IMG/VR virus record: IMGVR_UViG_3300023174_007844
Coordinates: 1 to 64,000 of that record
DNA length: 64,000 nt
Reading direction: 5' to 3' (one strand)
Source of the DNA: a virus
The stretch's first letter is position 1. Every line of letters starts with the position of its first letter. Below are positions 9,151 through 17,913 of the stretch, piece by piece. The notes under the pieces were generated by a model that was given only the letters and a program-made list of their open reading frames with translations, did no database searches and was not told the DNA's origin. The position numbers and the translations under genes were made by a program.

Positions 9151-9845
9151 TGAGTATTTTTCAAAAGTTATCACAAATTAATAAAGACATTGAATTATTA
9201 GAAGCCTTTGGTGATATTAAGTCAGCAAATATTCTTCATAATAAATTCTTAAAAGTCTCTCAAGAGCTTATTTCTGAACAAGTAAAATCTCGTAAAGATT
9301 TGATGAAAGAAATATTTTTATTAGCCCAAAATCCAAATAATGATTTTGAAAAATTAGTTAGATGGTATGAAAACGATCCAGGTCGATATTCTGAAGAAGA
9401 CAGAGAATATATTGACAGAGCTATAGAAAAAGCTTCTGAACAAAGAAATATGGGCAAATTTACAACTGTCATAAATCCAGATAATCCAACTTTGCGTGAT
9501 GATTCGGATAGTAGAGATAATGGCGATAGCAACAGAAATGATGAAAGAATTGTAAAGGTTGATACAAATAAACCATCAAAATCAAAAAAGCCTATTCTTG
9601 ATAAAAGAGAGCAAGGTTATGTATACAGAAGAATTGTTGGTCAAATCAAAGATTTACTTAGAATTGTAAAAAGAAAACACGATAAAGGATATCCTGAAAT
9701 TGCTTATATTTTCAAAGAAAAAGCTGATAAGTTAGCAAATGATTATAGTGATTTTTTTGACGATCCAAAAAGTCAACATAATTTCATAACACAAGTAAAT
9801 AGAATCTATAATGACTTTTCTGAAACAAGTCCTTTGTCTCATTAA
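9150..9845 (+). CDS. Candidate virion protein, paralogous N-terminus to preceding gene
   Basis: 231 aa, TAATG overlap with the upstream gene. Residues 1-37 (FQKLSQINKDIELLEAFG, IKSANILHNKFLKVSQ) are near-identical in pattern to the previous protein's leader, but the rest differs: a polar, Asp/Asn/Lys-rich middle and a helical C-terminal domain (YVYRRIVGQIKDLLRIVKRK). Leader sharing with a divergent body suggests a modular targeting sequence. Function unknown. Confidence 0.75.
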   Translation: MSIFQKLSQINKDIELLEAFGDIKSANILHNKFLKVSQELISEQVKSRKDLMKEIFLLAQNPNNDFEKLVRWYENDPGRYSEEDREYIDRAIEKASEQRNMGKFTTVINPDNPTLRDDSDSRDNGDSNRNDERIVKVDTNKPSKSKKPILDKREQGYVYRRIVGQIKDLLRIVKRKHDKGYPEIAYIFKEKADKLANDYSDFFDDPKSQHNFITQVNRIYNDFSETSPLSH

Positions 9846-9848
9846 AAA

Positions 9849-9870
9849 AATCCCCTCGAAAGAGGGGATT
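9849..9870. terminator. Bidirectional terminator between convergent genes
   Basis: AATCCCCTC and GAGGGGATT form a 9-bp stem with a GAAA tetraloop, flanked by A- and T-runs. Serves the plus-strand gene ending at 9845 and recA ending at 9876. Confidence 0.9.
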
Positions 9871-9875
9871 TTTAT

Positions 9876-11084
9876 TTAGTCTAGCATTTGTTTTGCAGCA
9901 ACATCAAAATCAATGCCACCATCATCATCTTCATCTAAATCTTCAGTAGATGGACCTTTGCTAATTGCTTCAATGAGATCAGTTAGTGGTTTGCCAATTA
10001 CTTTCAATCTTCCGCAAATAAACTCAAATGCTGTAGTAGACATATCATTTCTGGTACGCTTTTCTGGTGCTGGTTGATCCATTAGCATTTTGCAAAATTC
10101 ATATGCATCTTTTGACTCAACAACTTCTCCAGTATCAGTGTTCGTATAAATAAATTTCTTACGAACTTCCTTGATATATTCAAATCCTTTAGCTTTAGCC
10201 TTGTAAAGAAATTCGTCTACAGGATTAGTAGTTTCATCATCAGTGAACATAATCTTAAATTCACCAGTGACACCAGGCTGACCATATCGTGTCTTCATAA
10301 CAAGAACTTTGCTCTTGCCACCAATTACGACATCTTTGCCTTCAGCATCTTTCTTGGTGACCTGTCCAGCTGCACCATTGATCTTGTTGATCCAAAGACG
10401 CATATGAGTAAAGTAATTCATAGCATTACCGCCAGAAGCAGTTTTAACCATTGAACCAGGCATTGCACCACTACCCATATAAAGCTGATTGATAAGAACA
10501 ACAATAGTTCCAGATGCAGCAGTCTTTGCAGTCAAATCTTTTGTAAGACGCTTTACAAAACGTGCGTGGAGACCAATTGTTTGAACTTGCTCAAGAGATT
10601 TTTCAAGTTCATCATTAGGAATCATTGCTGAAATTGAGTCAACAACAATAACGCCATAATCTCCAGTCTCAACCATATACTTAAGAAGTTCACCATACTT
10701 TTCAGCAGAGCCAACATTCTCAATAAGTAAAAGTTGACCTGTGTTTACACCACAAGACAAAGCACGTTGAGGATAGTATGAATTCTCAATATTGAAGAAT
10801 GCACACTTCTTGCCAAGTTTTTGAGCTTCGGCCATCAACTTATAGCCAAGCCAAGTCTTACCAGATTGAGATTCACCACAAAACTCAATTAAAGTACCAG
10901 ATGGAATACCCATACCAGCACCAAGAATTGAGTCAACTTCAAAGACACCTGTAGGAACAAATTCAATATTCTCTACATCACCGGACTTGATACACTTTTC
11001 ATCAATTCCAAGTGCTTTAAGTTTTGCCTTTAATAAACGCTCTTGATCTTTATCAATTGCTTCGTTCAGTTCTTTTCTAGCCAT
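9876..11084 (-). CDS. recA: RecA/UvsX-family recombinase
   Basis: 402 aa. Strand-exchange ATPase: Walker A GESQSGKT (about residue 70), Walker B GVIVVDSISAMIP, a RecA-type L1/L2 region (ASGTIVVLINQL; SMVKTASGGNAMNYF), and an acidic tail (STEDLDEDDDGGIDFD) typical of RecA/UvsX C-termini. SD TGAGG before ATG. Lies just downstream of the SSB gene and its terminator, so it probably has its own expression as well as readthrough. Confidence 0.92.
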   Translation of the reverse strand: MARKELNEAIDKDQERLLKAKLKALGIDEKCIKSGDVENIEFVPTGVFEVDSILGAGMGIPSGTLIEFCGESQSGKTWLGYKLMAEAQKLGKKCAFFNIENSYYPQRALSCGVNTGQLLLIENVGSAEKYGELLKYMVETGDYGVIVVDSISAMIPNDELEKSLEQVQTIGLHARFVKRLTKDLTAKTAASGTIVVLINQLYMGSGAMPGSMVKTASGGNAMNYFTHMRLWINKINGAAGQVTKKDAEGKDVVIGGKSKVLVMKTRYGQPGVTGEFKIMFTDDETTNPVDEFLYKAKAKGFEYIKEVRKKFIYTNTDTGEVVESKDAYEFCKMLMDQPAPEKRTRNDMSTTAFEFICGRLKVIGKPLTDLIEAISKGPSTEDLDEDDDGGIDFDVAAKQMLD

Positions 11085-11100
11085 AATTTATCCTCAAAAA

Positions 11101-11120
11101 GGGATGGATTGCTCCATCCC
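11101..11120 (-). terminator. Terminator after the SSB gene
   Basis: GGGATGGA/TCCATCCC, loop TTGC, with an A-run at 11096-11100 giving a U-tract on the minus transcript. Located 16 nt before the recA start. Confidence 0.8.
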
Positions 11121-11129
11121 TTCTATCAA

Positions 11130-12137
11130 TTACTTCTTGCCCATCCAACCAAGAGAAGGAGCATCATCATCATCCTCATCTTCGTCTTCGTCAATTACAA
11201 CACTCTTCTTGGCAGAACGAGTTGGCTTAGGAGCAGGTACGAATTCTTCCTCATCGTCATCTTCATCTTCAACAACAGGTGTTGGCTTAGCAACTGGCTT
11301 TGGAGCCTCAACTGGTGCTGAAACTGTGTATGAATTTGATGACACTGGAGCTTCATCACCCTTTGGGGCTGTGAATTTGAAGATTCGAGTCAATGGATAA
11401 CCATAGGCAAAGAAATCTTCCCACTCAGGCATATTTGGGTCATCTGAACGATCAGCATCATAATTGCTACGTTCACGAGTCAAATCCTCGACAGATGGTT
11501 CTCCAGCCTTACGAAGCAATTCAACCATGTCATCAGAAATATAGGTTGGCTTACCTTCAAAGTAAAGAGTATAGTCAACTGACTTAGGTGCTGGCATGCC
11601 AGTAGCAGTTGCAGTAATCTTAATACATGGAGAATTTCGACTACCATAGTGACGACCGTCACCATCCTCATTCTCAGGATCTTCGTAGTTCTGAATTGTC
11701 TGCTCAGCAATACGTCCAAAGATGCTCTTGCCCTTCTTGAGGATCTTTACTTCCCAGGAGCCATCTTCTTGCTTCTCTAGGACATTTTGAGCATACTGAA
11801 CAGTTCCAATGTAGCCCATCTTCTTCCAAGGGCACTGCTTTGGATCATCATGACCAATTCGAACAAATGACTTGTTCAAATCAGCGTCTGGGAATGGAAC
11901 ACGCTGAGTCTTACCACGAAGGGCAGGATCATTGTTAGGGTTTGGAACATAAACCTTATCGGTGTACTCAATAAATGAAATTGGATCACCAACAAGCTTC
12001 AGACGACGCACAACTTTTGGTGCATCCTTGACTGAAAGGTTTACGAGAATATCCTGCAAGCGAGGAAAAGAATTACGAGGAGTGGTTGGCGCAGTTGACT
12101 GAGCAACCATCTTTGTAGCAGAAACACGTCGAGTCAT
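11130..12137 (-). CDS. Single-stranded DNA-binding protein, gp32-like
   Basis: 335 aa. The body contains an aromatic/basic core (PWKKMGYIGTVQYAQNVLE, SWEVKILKKGKSIFGRI, IKITATATGMP) compatible with the OB fold of phage gp32-type SSBs. It is followed by a long Pro/Lys/Asp-Glu linker and a strongly acidic tail (IDEDEDEDDDD) ending in hydrophobic GWMGKK, the usual partner-recruiting arrangement of SSBs. SD GGAG. Position between polymerase and RecA supports the role; no strict signature was seen. Confidence 0.65.
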   Translation of the reverse strand: MTRRVSATKMVAQSTAPTTPRNSFPRLQDILVNLSVKDAPKVVRRLKLVGDPISFIEYTDKVYVPNPNNDPALRGKTQRVPFPDADLNKSFVRIGHDDPKQCPWKKMGYIGTVQYAQNVLEKQEDGSWEVKILKKGKSIFGRIAEQTIQNYEDPENEDGDGRHYGSRNSPCIKITATATGMPAPKSVDYTLYFEGKPTYISDDMVELLRKAGEPSVEDLTRERSNYDADRSDDPNMPEWEDFFAYGYPLTRIFKFTAPKGDEAPVSSNSYTVSAPVEAPKPVAKPTPVVEDEDDDEEEFVPAPKPTRSAKKSVVIDEDEDEDDDDAPSLGWMGKK

Positions 12138-12228
12138 TTTATATTTTCTCCAATTGGGCTCTTCCGTCCCACATTTTTTAGTTTACTGTATGTTTTGTGC
12201 TGAAGCAATAGAGAATTCAAAACTTTTG

Positions 12229-12975
12229 TCAAATTCTTGAATTTCTGGTTCTTACTATAGCATTTCCCTTATTCATGGGAGTTTTATCTTTCGAATAAAG
12301 ATTAGACATTCCCTCTGTATTAAAGGATTGGTTGATTCTGGATAAGGCTTGATGCTCACGCAAAATTCTATCCATTTGGGTTGCTGCAAATTCAATATTT
12401 TTTAAATAATGCTCCAAATATGTAAGCAGCCTTTTGGAGTTTGTCATCGGAATGACAAATGGGTGAACAGTGAAAGCAGCACTAGCTTCTTTGTCTTTTG
12501 CTGTTCCTGTTGACAATTTTATAGCCATCTCTCTCAAGTTTTTATGTGCTTGAGAAATCATCTCATAGTGAGCATAAACAACAGACATAATTTCTGTTAG
12601 TCTGTTTCTATATTGCACCTGTAAAGCATAAGAAGCTGAAAATGATTCAAATTCATATTCATCTTTTGAAGGAATTGCAATATCCCATTGTCTAATTTCA
12701 TTACGAATTTCAATCTCATCATAAAAAGGTAACACACTAATTGCATCTTGCCAATTCTGCACTTCTTTGGCAAATGATTCTTCAGTTACACCCTTGAGAC
12801 GACTTACTAAATCTTTTGAAAAATTAGGATCTTGCCATGAAACTGTTTCAGGCATAGGTGCCCATTCTAACGTGGCAAGCAATAAAGAATTTTCTTCATC
12901 AAAATCTTCATCTTCTTCAGTTTTGATTTGAAATTCAGGATCGTCGTAGTCTTCGTATTCGTCAAAAATTCCCAT
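12229..12975 (-). CDS. Hypothetical protein in replication operon
   Basis: 248 aa, not recognised. The first 35 residues are very acidic (DEYEDYDDPEFQIKTEEDED). The rest is predicted mostly helical (QYRNRLTEIMSVVYAHYEMI; LTYLEHYLKNIEF). The gene follows dnaE by 8 nt and precedes the SSB gene, so an accessory replication role is plausible but unproven. Confidence 0.75.
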   Translation of the reverse strand: MGIFDEYEDYDDPEFQIKTEEDEDFDEENSLLLATLEWAPMPETVSWQDPNFSKDLVSRLKGVTEESFAKEVQNWQDAISVLPFYDEIEIRNEIRQWDIAIPSKDEYEFESFSASYALQVQYRNRLTEIMSVVYAHYEMISQAHKNLREMAIKLSTGTAKDKEASAAFTVHPFVIPMTNSKRLLTYLEHYLKNIEFAATQMDRILREHQALSRINQSFNTEGMSNLYSKDKTPMNKGNAIVRTRNSRI

Positions 12976-12983
12976 AATATTTC

Positions 12984-15900
12984 CTAATCAAATAAACCAT
13001 CACTCAACAAAGTCTTTACAGATGATGATGTTGATCTTGTCTTTCTTTCTTTATTGTTGACAATATCATCATACGACAAAGAATTTTTTTCTGCAAGTTT
13101 CTGCATTCTTAAAGAATTTTTCTCTTCTTTGTTTCTTTCCGCAACAATATTGTCCCAATATTCTAAAAAATCTTCAACAACTTCAAATTCTAAAGTATCA
13201 GGCAAACAGCTCAAAGCATCATGTTCAGCCAAGAAAGCTACCATTCCACGATTCGGTCTAGCTCTATATGCAAGATCTTTACAATCGACATAAGGCTGAT
13301 GTTGCACTATGTCAATTGCCCTAGCTCCTACACCCTTGATTGCAGAGAGAGGAAGTAAAATTTCACCCTTCTTGTTTACAGTAGTTTCAACGCCAGATTC
13401 GTTTATATTTGCTGGCTTTACTGTAATTCTATCCATGCTACATTCTTTAAGTAATACAGCAAGTTTGTCTTCATCTAATCTATCAATCTGTATACAAGCA
13501 GCAAGCCATTCAGAAGGATAATAATTACGTAAATAAGCAGTGTAATAAGAAAGTAAAGCATATGAACAGGCGTGAGATCTATTGAAGGCATATCCTCCAA
13601 ATTTAGCCATTAATGCTAATACTTCATCAATAACTGCTTCAGGAATTCCACGCTCTTTACTCTTAGTGGCAAAAAGATTACAAACATCATCAAAATCTTT
13701 ACCAGACTTTTTTGAAATTGCTTTACGTAGTTTGTCCACTTGCTGCCATGTAAATCCAGCCATATCACGAGCCAAGAACATAGCTTGCTCCTGATATACC
13801 ATAATTCCATAAGTTACTGACAAATGTTTCTCAATAATAGGGTGAGCATATCGAATAGATTCTGGATGCCTTTTGCCCTCTGCATATTGAGGAATATAAT
13901 CCATAGGGCCAGGACGGTATAGAGCAGCCACAGCAATCAAGTCTTCAATATTAGAAGCATTAACATCACGTAGAGCCTGTTGCATACCCTTTGAAGCAAA
14001 CTGAAATACGCTTGCAGTTTTACCTTTGGCATAAATGTTCTTGAAAATTTTAGGATCTTCAAGATTGATCTTTTTAAAATCAATATCTTTATTGTGAAGT
14101 CTTTTGATATGTTCTAGACAGAGAGCAACTTGATGAAAAGCAGCAAGTCCAAGAAAATCGTATTTGACCAATCCAACACGCTCAACATTTTTCATATCGT
14201 AAGCAGAACACAAGTTTCCCTTACTATTTTCAATTGGCGCATTTAAATAAATTGGTTCAGAAGATACAAGAACACCTGAAGCGTGAACACCAAAGTTAGA
14301 ATAAGTGCCAACCAACTGAATGGCACTATCTAATTCTTCACGCCATTTGTCATAATAAAATTTAAACTCTTCATTTTCTTGAATTGTTTCTTCAATTGTT
14401 GTTCCGGGCTTTTTAGAAATCAATGCAGAAATTTTTAATGCCTGATTGTGAAAATCATTAGGATAAGTATCTTGGAATCTTGCAGAAGCTTTCAAACATC
14501 CTACTACAGAGTTTTTAGCAGCATATTTACCCCAAGTTCCAATTTGCGCTACGTGATCTTCTCCAAATCTTTCTTTAGTCCAATCAATAACTTCAGAACG
14601 ACGAGAATCATCAATATCTGTATCAACGTCAGGAAGGGCAGCAACTTTTGAAATTACTAGACCATCTGTTGGCATTTCTTCTGTAATGTCAAGAATATGA
14701 GCAGTCCAAAGCTGAGAATCATTATGTTTTGCTTTGATCCCCATTTTTGCAAGATTGTAGATATAAGATGACAAACCTTGATTTTCTAATACCCAAAGTT
14801 CTTTCTCAATTTCAGGCTCATATTTCTTATTTTCTGGAAATACTTGAAGCCATTGTTGAGTGATTTTCCTTAATTTTTTACTATAAGGAATTTGATCCAT
14901 ATCTCCATATTCACTAATAAATTGAGATGCTGGAAATTCAGATATATCTATTTTGTATTGAGTTCCACGACCAGGATTCAAGAAGCGTTCAAACATTAAG
15001 TTCCAACGCACAGGATCCACATTACAAACCTCAAGACAGAAGTTTACTAATGATCCAACACCAGAACCACGAATGCCAAAGTGGATATCTTTGTGCTTCA
15101 TAAACTCAACTAATTCTCTTTGAATCAAGAAGTAGTCAGTTACACCCATGTACCAAATCTGCCTTAATTCACTATCTAAACGGGCTAAATATTTGGTAGT
15201 GAATAAATTGGCTTGACGTAAACCTGTGATGCAAAGAAAGGCCAAATACGCTTCATTTGCTTTATGGTGAGGCAATCTACTTTTCCAAAAATTATTAAAT
15301 TCTTGGTTGTCTTTTGGTATACGAGCAGCAGGAAGTAAGTGAGGAACATCTAGCTTAAAGAAATCCTCAACCATTTCTGAAATTAGAACAGAATTTTTTA
15401 ATGCATCAGGCACACTTGATCCAAAAATCTTATGCATATCATCATAAGGTTTTAGATAAAACTGATGACTACCGTATGCTTCTTTCTTGCCATTTTTCTT
15501 ATCTGTTCTGCTGTCTCTTTGATCACGCATTTGAATCAAGACATCGTGAATTTTCCAATCTAATTTGTCAAGATAGTGAACGTCATTAGATGCAACAACA
15601 GGCAGATCATACTTATTAGCAAGATCCAAAAGAAAAGGCATATTGTGAGCTTGTTCATCAATTCCGTGATGCTGTAATTCAATGAAATATCGGTCTTGAA
15701 AAACATTCTTAAATCTATTTACAACACGATTGGCTAGGTCAACATCTTCTCGCATTAAGGATTGATTTAATTCAGATGCAAGACAGCCAGAAAGTGCAAT
15801 TACACCTTCACTATGCTTTTCTATACATCCCCAATCAACACGAGGAGAATAATAAAAAGCATCTGGATCATTGCCAAGAGCTGAAAGAGAAAGAAGATTC

Positions 15901-16229
15901 TTATAACCTGTTTCGTTTTGAGCAAGAAGAGTGAGGTGATTTAATTTCTTACGTCTACCATCTTCTGTTTTACTCTTATCAAAACGATCTTCACAGGTAT
16001 ATACTTCGATGCCAATAATAGGTTTGATAGGTTCAAAATTGCTATATGAACGACAAGCTTCAACAAATTCGACAGCACCACCCATCTTTCCGTGGTCTGT
16101 AATTGCTGTGGCTCGGAAACCCATCTCACGAGCTTTTAATGCATATTTTGCTGGTGTAGGTAATGCATCTTGAATTGAAAAATGCGTGTGGGCGTGTAAA
16201 TGTACGAAATCTTTATTAGAACTACACAT
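12984..16229 (-). CDS. dnaE: DNA polymerase III alpha subunit (DnaE type)
   Basis: 1081 aa from the ATG at 16229, with SD GAGG upstream; an in-frame TTG six codons earlier is less likely. It is the replicative polymerase. N-terminal PHP domain with FVHLHAHTHFSIQDALP and AITDHGKMGGAVEF. Palm motifs RGSGVGSLVNF and PDVDTDIDDSRRSEVI (two catalytic Asp), with a further Asp expected in VKYDFLG. Finger region VYQEQAM...GFTWQQVDKLRKA. Helix-hairpin-helix LSAIKGVGARAIDIV near residue 980. The chain ends about 80 aa later, shorter than E. coli DnaE (1160), so the C-terminal OB/tau-binding part seems reduced. Confidence 0.95.
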   Translation of the reverse strand: MCSSNKDFVHLHAHTHFSIQDALPTPAKYALKAREMGFRATAITDHGKMGGAVEFVEACRSYSNFEPIKPIIGIEVYTCEDRFDKSKTEDGRRKKLNHLTLLAQNETGYKNLLSLSALGNDPDAFYYSPRVDWGCIEKHSEGVIALSGCLASELNQSLMREDVDLANRVVNRFKNVFQDRYFIELQHHGIDEQAHNMPFLLDLANKYDLPVVASNDVHYLDKLDWKIHDVLIQMRDQRDSRTDKKNGKKEAYGSHQFYLKPYDDMHKIFGSSVPDALKNSVLISEMVEDFFKLDVPHLLPAARIPKDNQEFNNFWKSRLPHHKANEAYLAFLCITGLRQANLFTTKYLARLDSELRQIWYMGVTDYFLIQRELVEFMKHKDIHFGIRGSGVGSLVNFCLEVCNVDPVRWNLMFERFLNPGRGTQYKIDISEFPASQFISEYGDMDQIPYSKKLRKITQQWLQVFPENKKYEPEIEKELWVLENQGLSSYIYNLAKMGIKAKHNDSQLWTAHILDITEEMPTDGLVISKVAALPDVDTDIDDSRRSEVIDWTKERFGEDHVAQIGTWGKYAAKNSVVGCLKASARFQDTYPNDFHNQALKISALISKKPGTTIEETIQENEEFKFYYDKWREELDSAIQLVGTYSNFGVHASGVLVSSEPIYLNAPIENSKGNLCSAYDMKNVERVGLVKYDFLGLAAFHQVALCLEHIKRLHNKDIDFKKINLEDPKIFKNIYAKGKTASVFQFASKGMQQALRDVNASNIEDLIAVAALYRPGPMDYIPQYAEGKRHPESIRYAHPIIEKHLSVTYGIMVYQEQAMFLARDMAGFTWQQVDKLRKAISKKSGKDFDDVCNLFATKSKERGIPEAVIDEVLALMAKFGGYAFNRSHACSYALLSYYTAYLRNYYPSEWLAACIQIDRLDEDKLAVLLKECSMDRITVKPANINESGVETTVNKKGEILLPLSAIKGVGARAIDIVQHQPYVDCKDLAYRARPNRGMVAFLAEHDALSCLPDTLEFEVVEDFLEYWDNIVAERNKEEKNSLRMQKLAEKNSLSYDDIVNNKERKTRSTSSSVKTLLSDGLFD

Positions 16230-16279
16230 ATAATGCCTCTTTCGCAAGCGCCATCAAAGATAGTCATTCACTTGCAGAT

Positions 16280-17077
16280 TTAGAGAATTGCTTTATTGCT
16301 ATTCGAATAAAGTTTACCATTCTTTTGATGATATTGCCTTGGTTCTAAATTAAGAATCAATTTCTTATCAATCAATTTTAGTGCCTTTGGACGAGTTCGC
16401 AAAGGCAATCTATCAAACTCCAGCAATCTATAAGAATTAGAGATTTGCTTACAGATAACGTAAGAACAACTTTTTTGGATGAGTTTGAGTTTCTTATATT
16501 CTTGAACTTGATCATTTGTAAGGGATAATTTCGTCTTTTTTAGTGTTTTGTCTACCACTTCAAGATTTTGCTTTACAGAAATAAATTTGCAGTTTTTGAT
16601 AGCATTTCTAACTGTAGATTCGCTTTGTCCAGTGTAGAAAGAAATTGTATTAATTGCCACTGGTCTTTCGTCTTCATACCGAGCAGCAAAAATACAAATT
16701 AGGAGTTCTTTGACAACTTTTTTGCTTTGACTTTGAAGGGCAGACAACGGTACTGCTACTGGTTTTGACCTAGTTATTTCTGGCTTTAAGCGGTCAATAA
16801 TTCTATTGATAGAAAATAAACAAACAGTTTTCTTGCCAAATTTTCCATGAGGAGCAGTCCAATACTTGTCAATACCTTTGTCAATAATCTTGTAAACAAA
16901 GGTAGATGAATATTGAAATACTTTGCTTGCTATATTGATTATTTCTTCTAGAGGAACGATGCCTGAATTATTAAGGTCTACTAACTTAGAAATAGCCCAA
17001 AGTATATAAACATCCACTTCATTGTGTTGTAATACTTGGGCTATAACTTCAGGATTCAGGATTATCGTTTTGGACAT
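16280..17077 (-). CDS. Putative DNA-binding protein with winged-helix-like segments
   Basis: 265 aa. Two segments look like helix-turn-helix units: residues about 20-60 (VYILWAISKLVDLNNSG...IASKVFQYSS) and about 130-165 (INTISFYTGQSESTVRNAIKN). The C-terminus is very basic. Located upstream of dnaE and downstream of the primase zinc gene, it could be an origin-binding or replication-initiator protein, but no initiator family is recognised. Confidence 0.6.
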   Translation of the reverse strand: MSKTIILNPEVIAQVLQHNEVDVYILWAISKLVDLNNSGIVPLEEIINIASKVFQYSSTFVYKIIDKGIDKYWTAPHGKFGKKTVCLFSINRIIDRLKPEITRSKPVAVPLSALQSQSKKVVKELLICIFAARYEDERPVAINTISFYTGQSESTVRNAIKNCKFISVKQNLEVVDKTLKKTKLSLTNDQVQEYKKLKLIQKSCSYVICKQISNSYRLLEFDRLPLRTRPKALKLIDKKLILNLEPRQYHQKNGKLYSNSNKAIL

Positions 17078-17294
17078 TATTAGATAGATCTTCTAAAATT
17101 TTATTTGCGCCAGACCAGAAGATGTACTTGTAAACATCTTCTTCAGTATATCCTGGATTTTCAGCCAACATAAGCTGATGAATAAAATGAATTTTATTAG
17201 CTAGATTTCCATTGATAAGAATATTCACTGGAATTTCTTCAGGAGCATCATTAAAAGATTGTTTCAATTTTTCAATAATTTCAATGTTGTTCAT
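17049..17294 (-). CDS. Small hypothetical protein
   Basis: 81 aa, overlapping both neighbours (14 nt upstream, 29 nt downstream), which argues for a real, translationally coupled gene. Sequence is helical and acidic, with EDVYKYIFWSGANKILED. Not recognised. Confidence 0.65.
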   Translation of the reverse strand: MNNIEIIEKLKQSFNDAPEEIPVNILINGNLANKIHFIHQLMLAENPGYTEEDVYKYIFWSGANKILEDLSNNVQNDNPES

Positions 17295-17913
17295 TTAGTT
17301 CTCCCATTTTTATCTTTGCATTCTTAATAAAATTTTTCCAAAGTAGATTTAAATTCTTAAAGTTTTCTTTATGTAAATCTTCATCTATTTGCTTGTAAAC
17401 ATTGTCTGTCCAAGTAATAAAATCAGGATTGTAACTATTTAAGCGTTCATATTTCTTTATTTTTTCCGCAAAAGAAATAAGAAAATCAACTTCAGATAAA
17501 CCACCGGGATAATTACTAGAATTGTTTTCTTTTTCGAGATATTTTTTGATTGTATTACTAACTTCTCTCATCAGATATTTGACATCAAAATCAACAGTTT
17601 CTATATCAATTTTAGCAAATACAGAGAGTTTATGTATAGCTTCTACAAAATTCAAACCTTCAACATCTTGTACTAGTTGAATCAAATCTCCAGTGGCTCC
17701 GCATCCAAAGCAATTATAGGTATTTGTTTTAGTATTGACACCAAAAGAAGGATTGCCGTCATCGTGATCTGGCATAGGACATCTTGTGTTTGCCCAATCA
17801 GTGTGCTTAGATATTATGAAGTCAGAATCATATTCCGACTCCATAAATTCCATAATATCAATACTTTTCACTAGATTATCAATAAATTGCCTAGTGATTG
17901 TAGTTTTATTCAT
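17281..17913 (-). CDS. CHC2 zinc-binding domain protein of DnaG primase (separate subunit)
   Basis: 210 aa from the ATG at 17913, which overlaps the dnaB stop; the longer upstream start is less likely. Residues about 35-75 hold the DnaG zinc motif: TRCPMPDHDDGNPSFGV then YNCFGCGATGDLIQLV (Cys-His-Cys-Cys), used for template recognition. The remaining 110 aa are helical (VDFLISFAEKIKKYERL) and carry no TOPRIM domain. With the TOPRIM gene at 7636-8403 this makes a split primase. Confidence 0.85.
   Translation of the reverse strand: MNKTTITRQFIDNLVKSIDIMEFMESEYDSDFIISKHTDWANTRCPMPDHDDGNPSFGVNTKTNTYNCFGCGATGDLIQLVQDVEGLNFVEAIHKLSVFAKIDIETVDFDVKYLMREVSNTIKKYLEKENNSSNYPGGLSEVDFLISFAEKIKKYERLNSYNPDFITWTDNVYKQIDEDLHKENFKNLNLLWKNFIKNAKIKMGELNEQH

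Noticed and set aside
11104-11400. Serine-rich plus-strand ORF
   Set aside because: It is the reverse complement of the acidic Asp/Glu codons of the SSB tail; its low complexity reflects that.
505-16229. Inteins in NrdA, RecA, DnaB or DnaE
   Set aside because: All four chains have normal lengths and continuous family motifs, with no Cys/Ser start or HN-Cys end blocks.
16280-17077. Plasmid-type replication initiator (RepA)
   Set aside because: Helix-turn-helix-like segments are visible, but no initiator signature or iteron repeats were found nearby.
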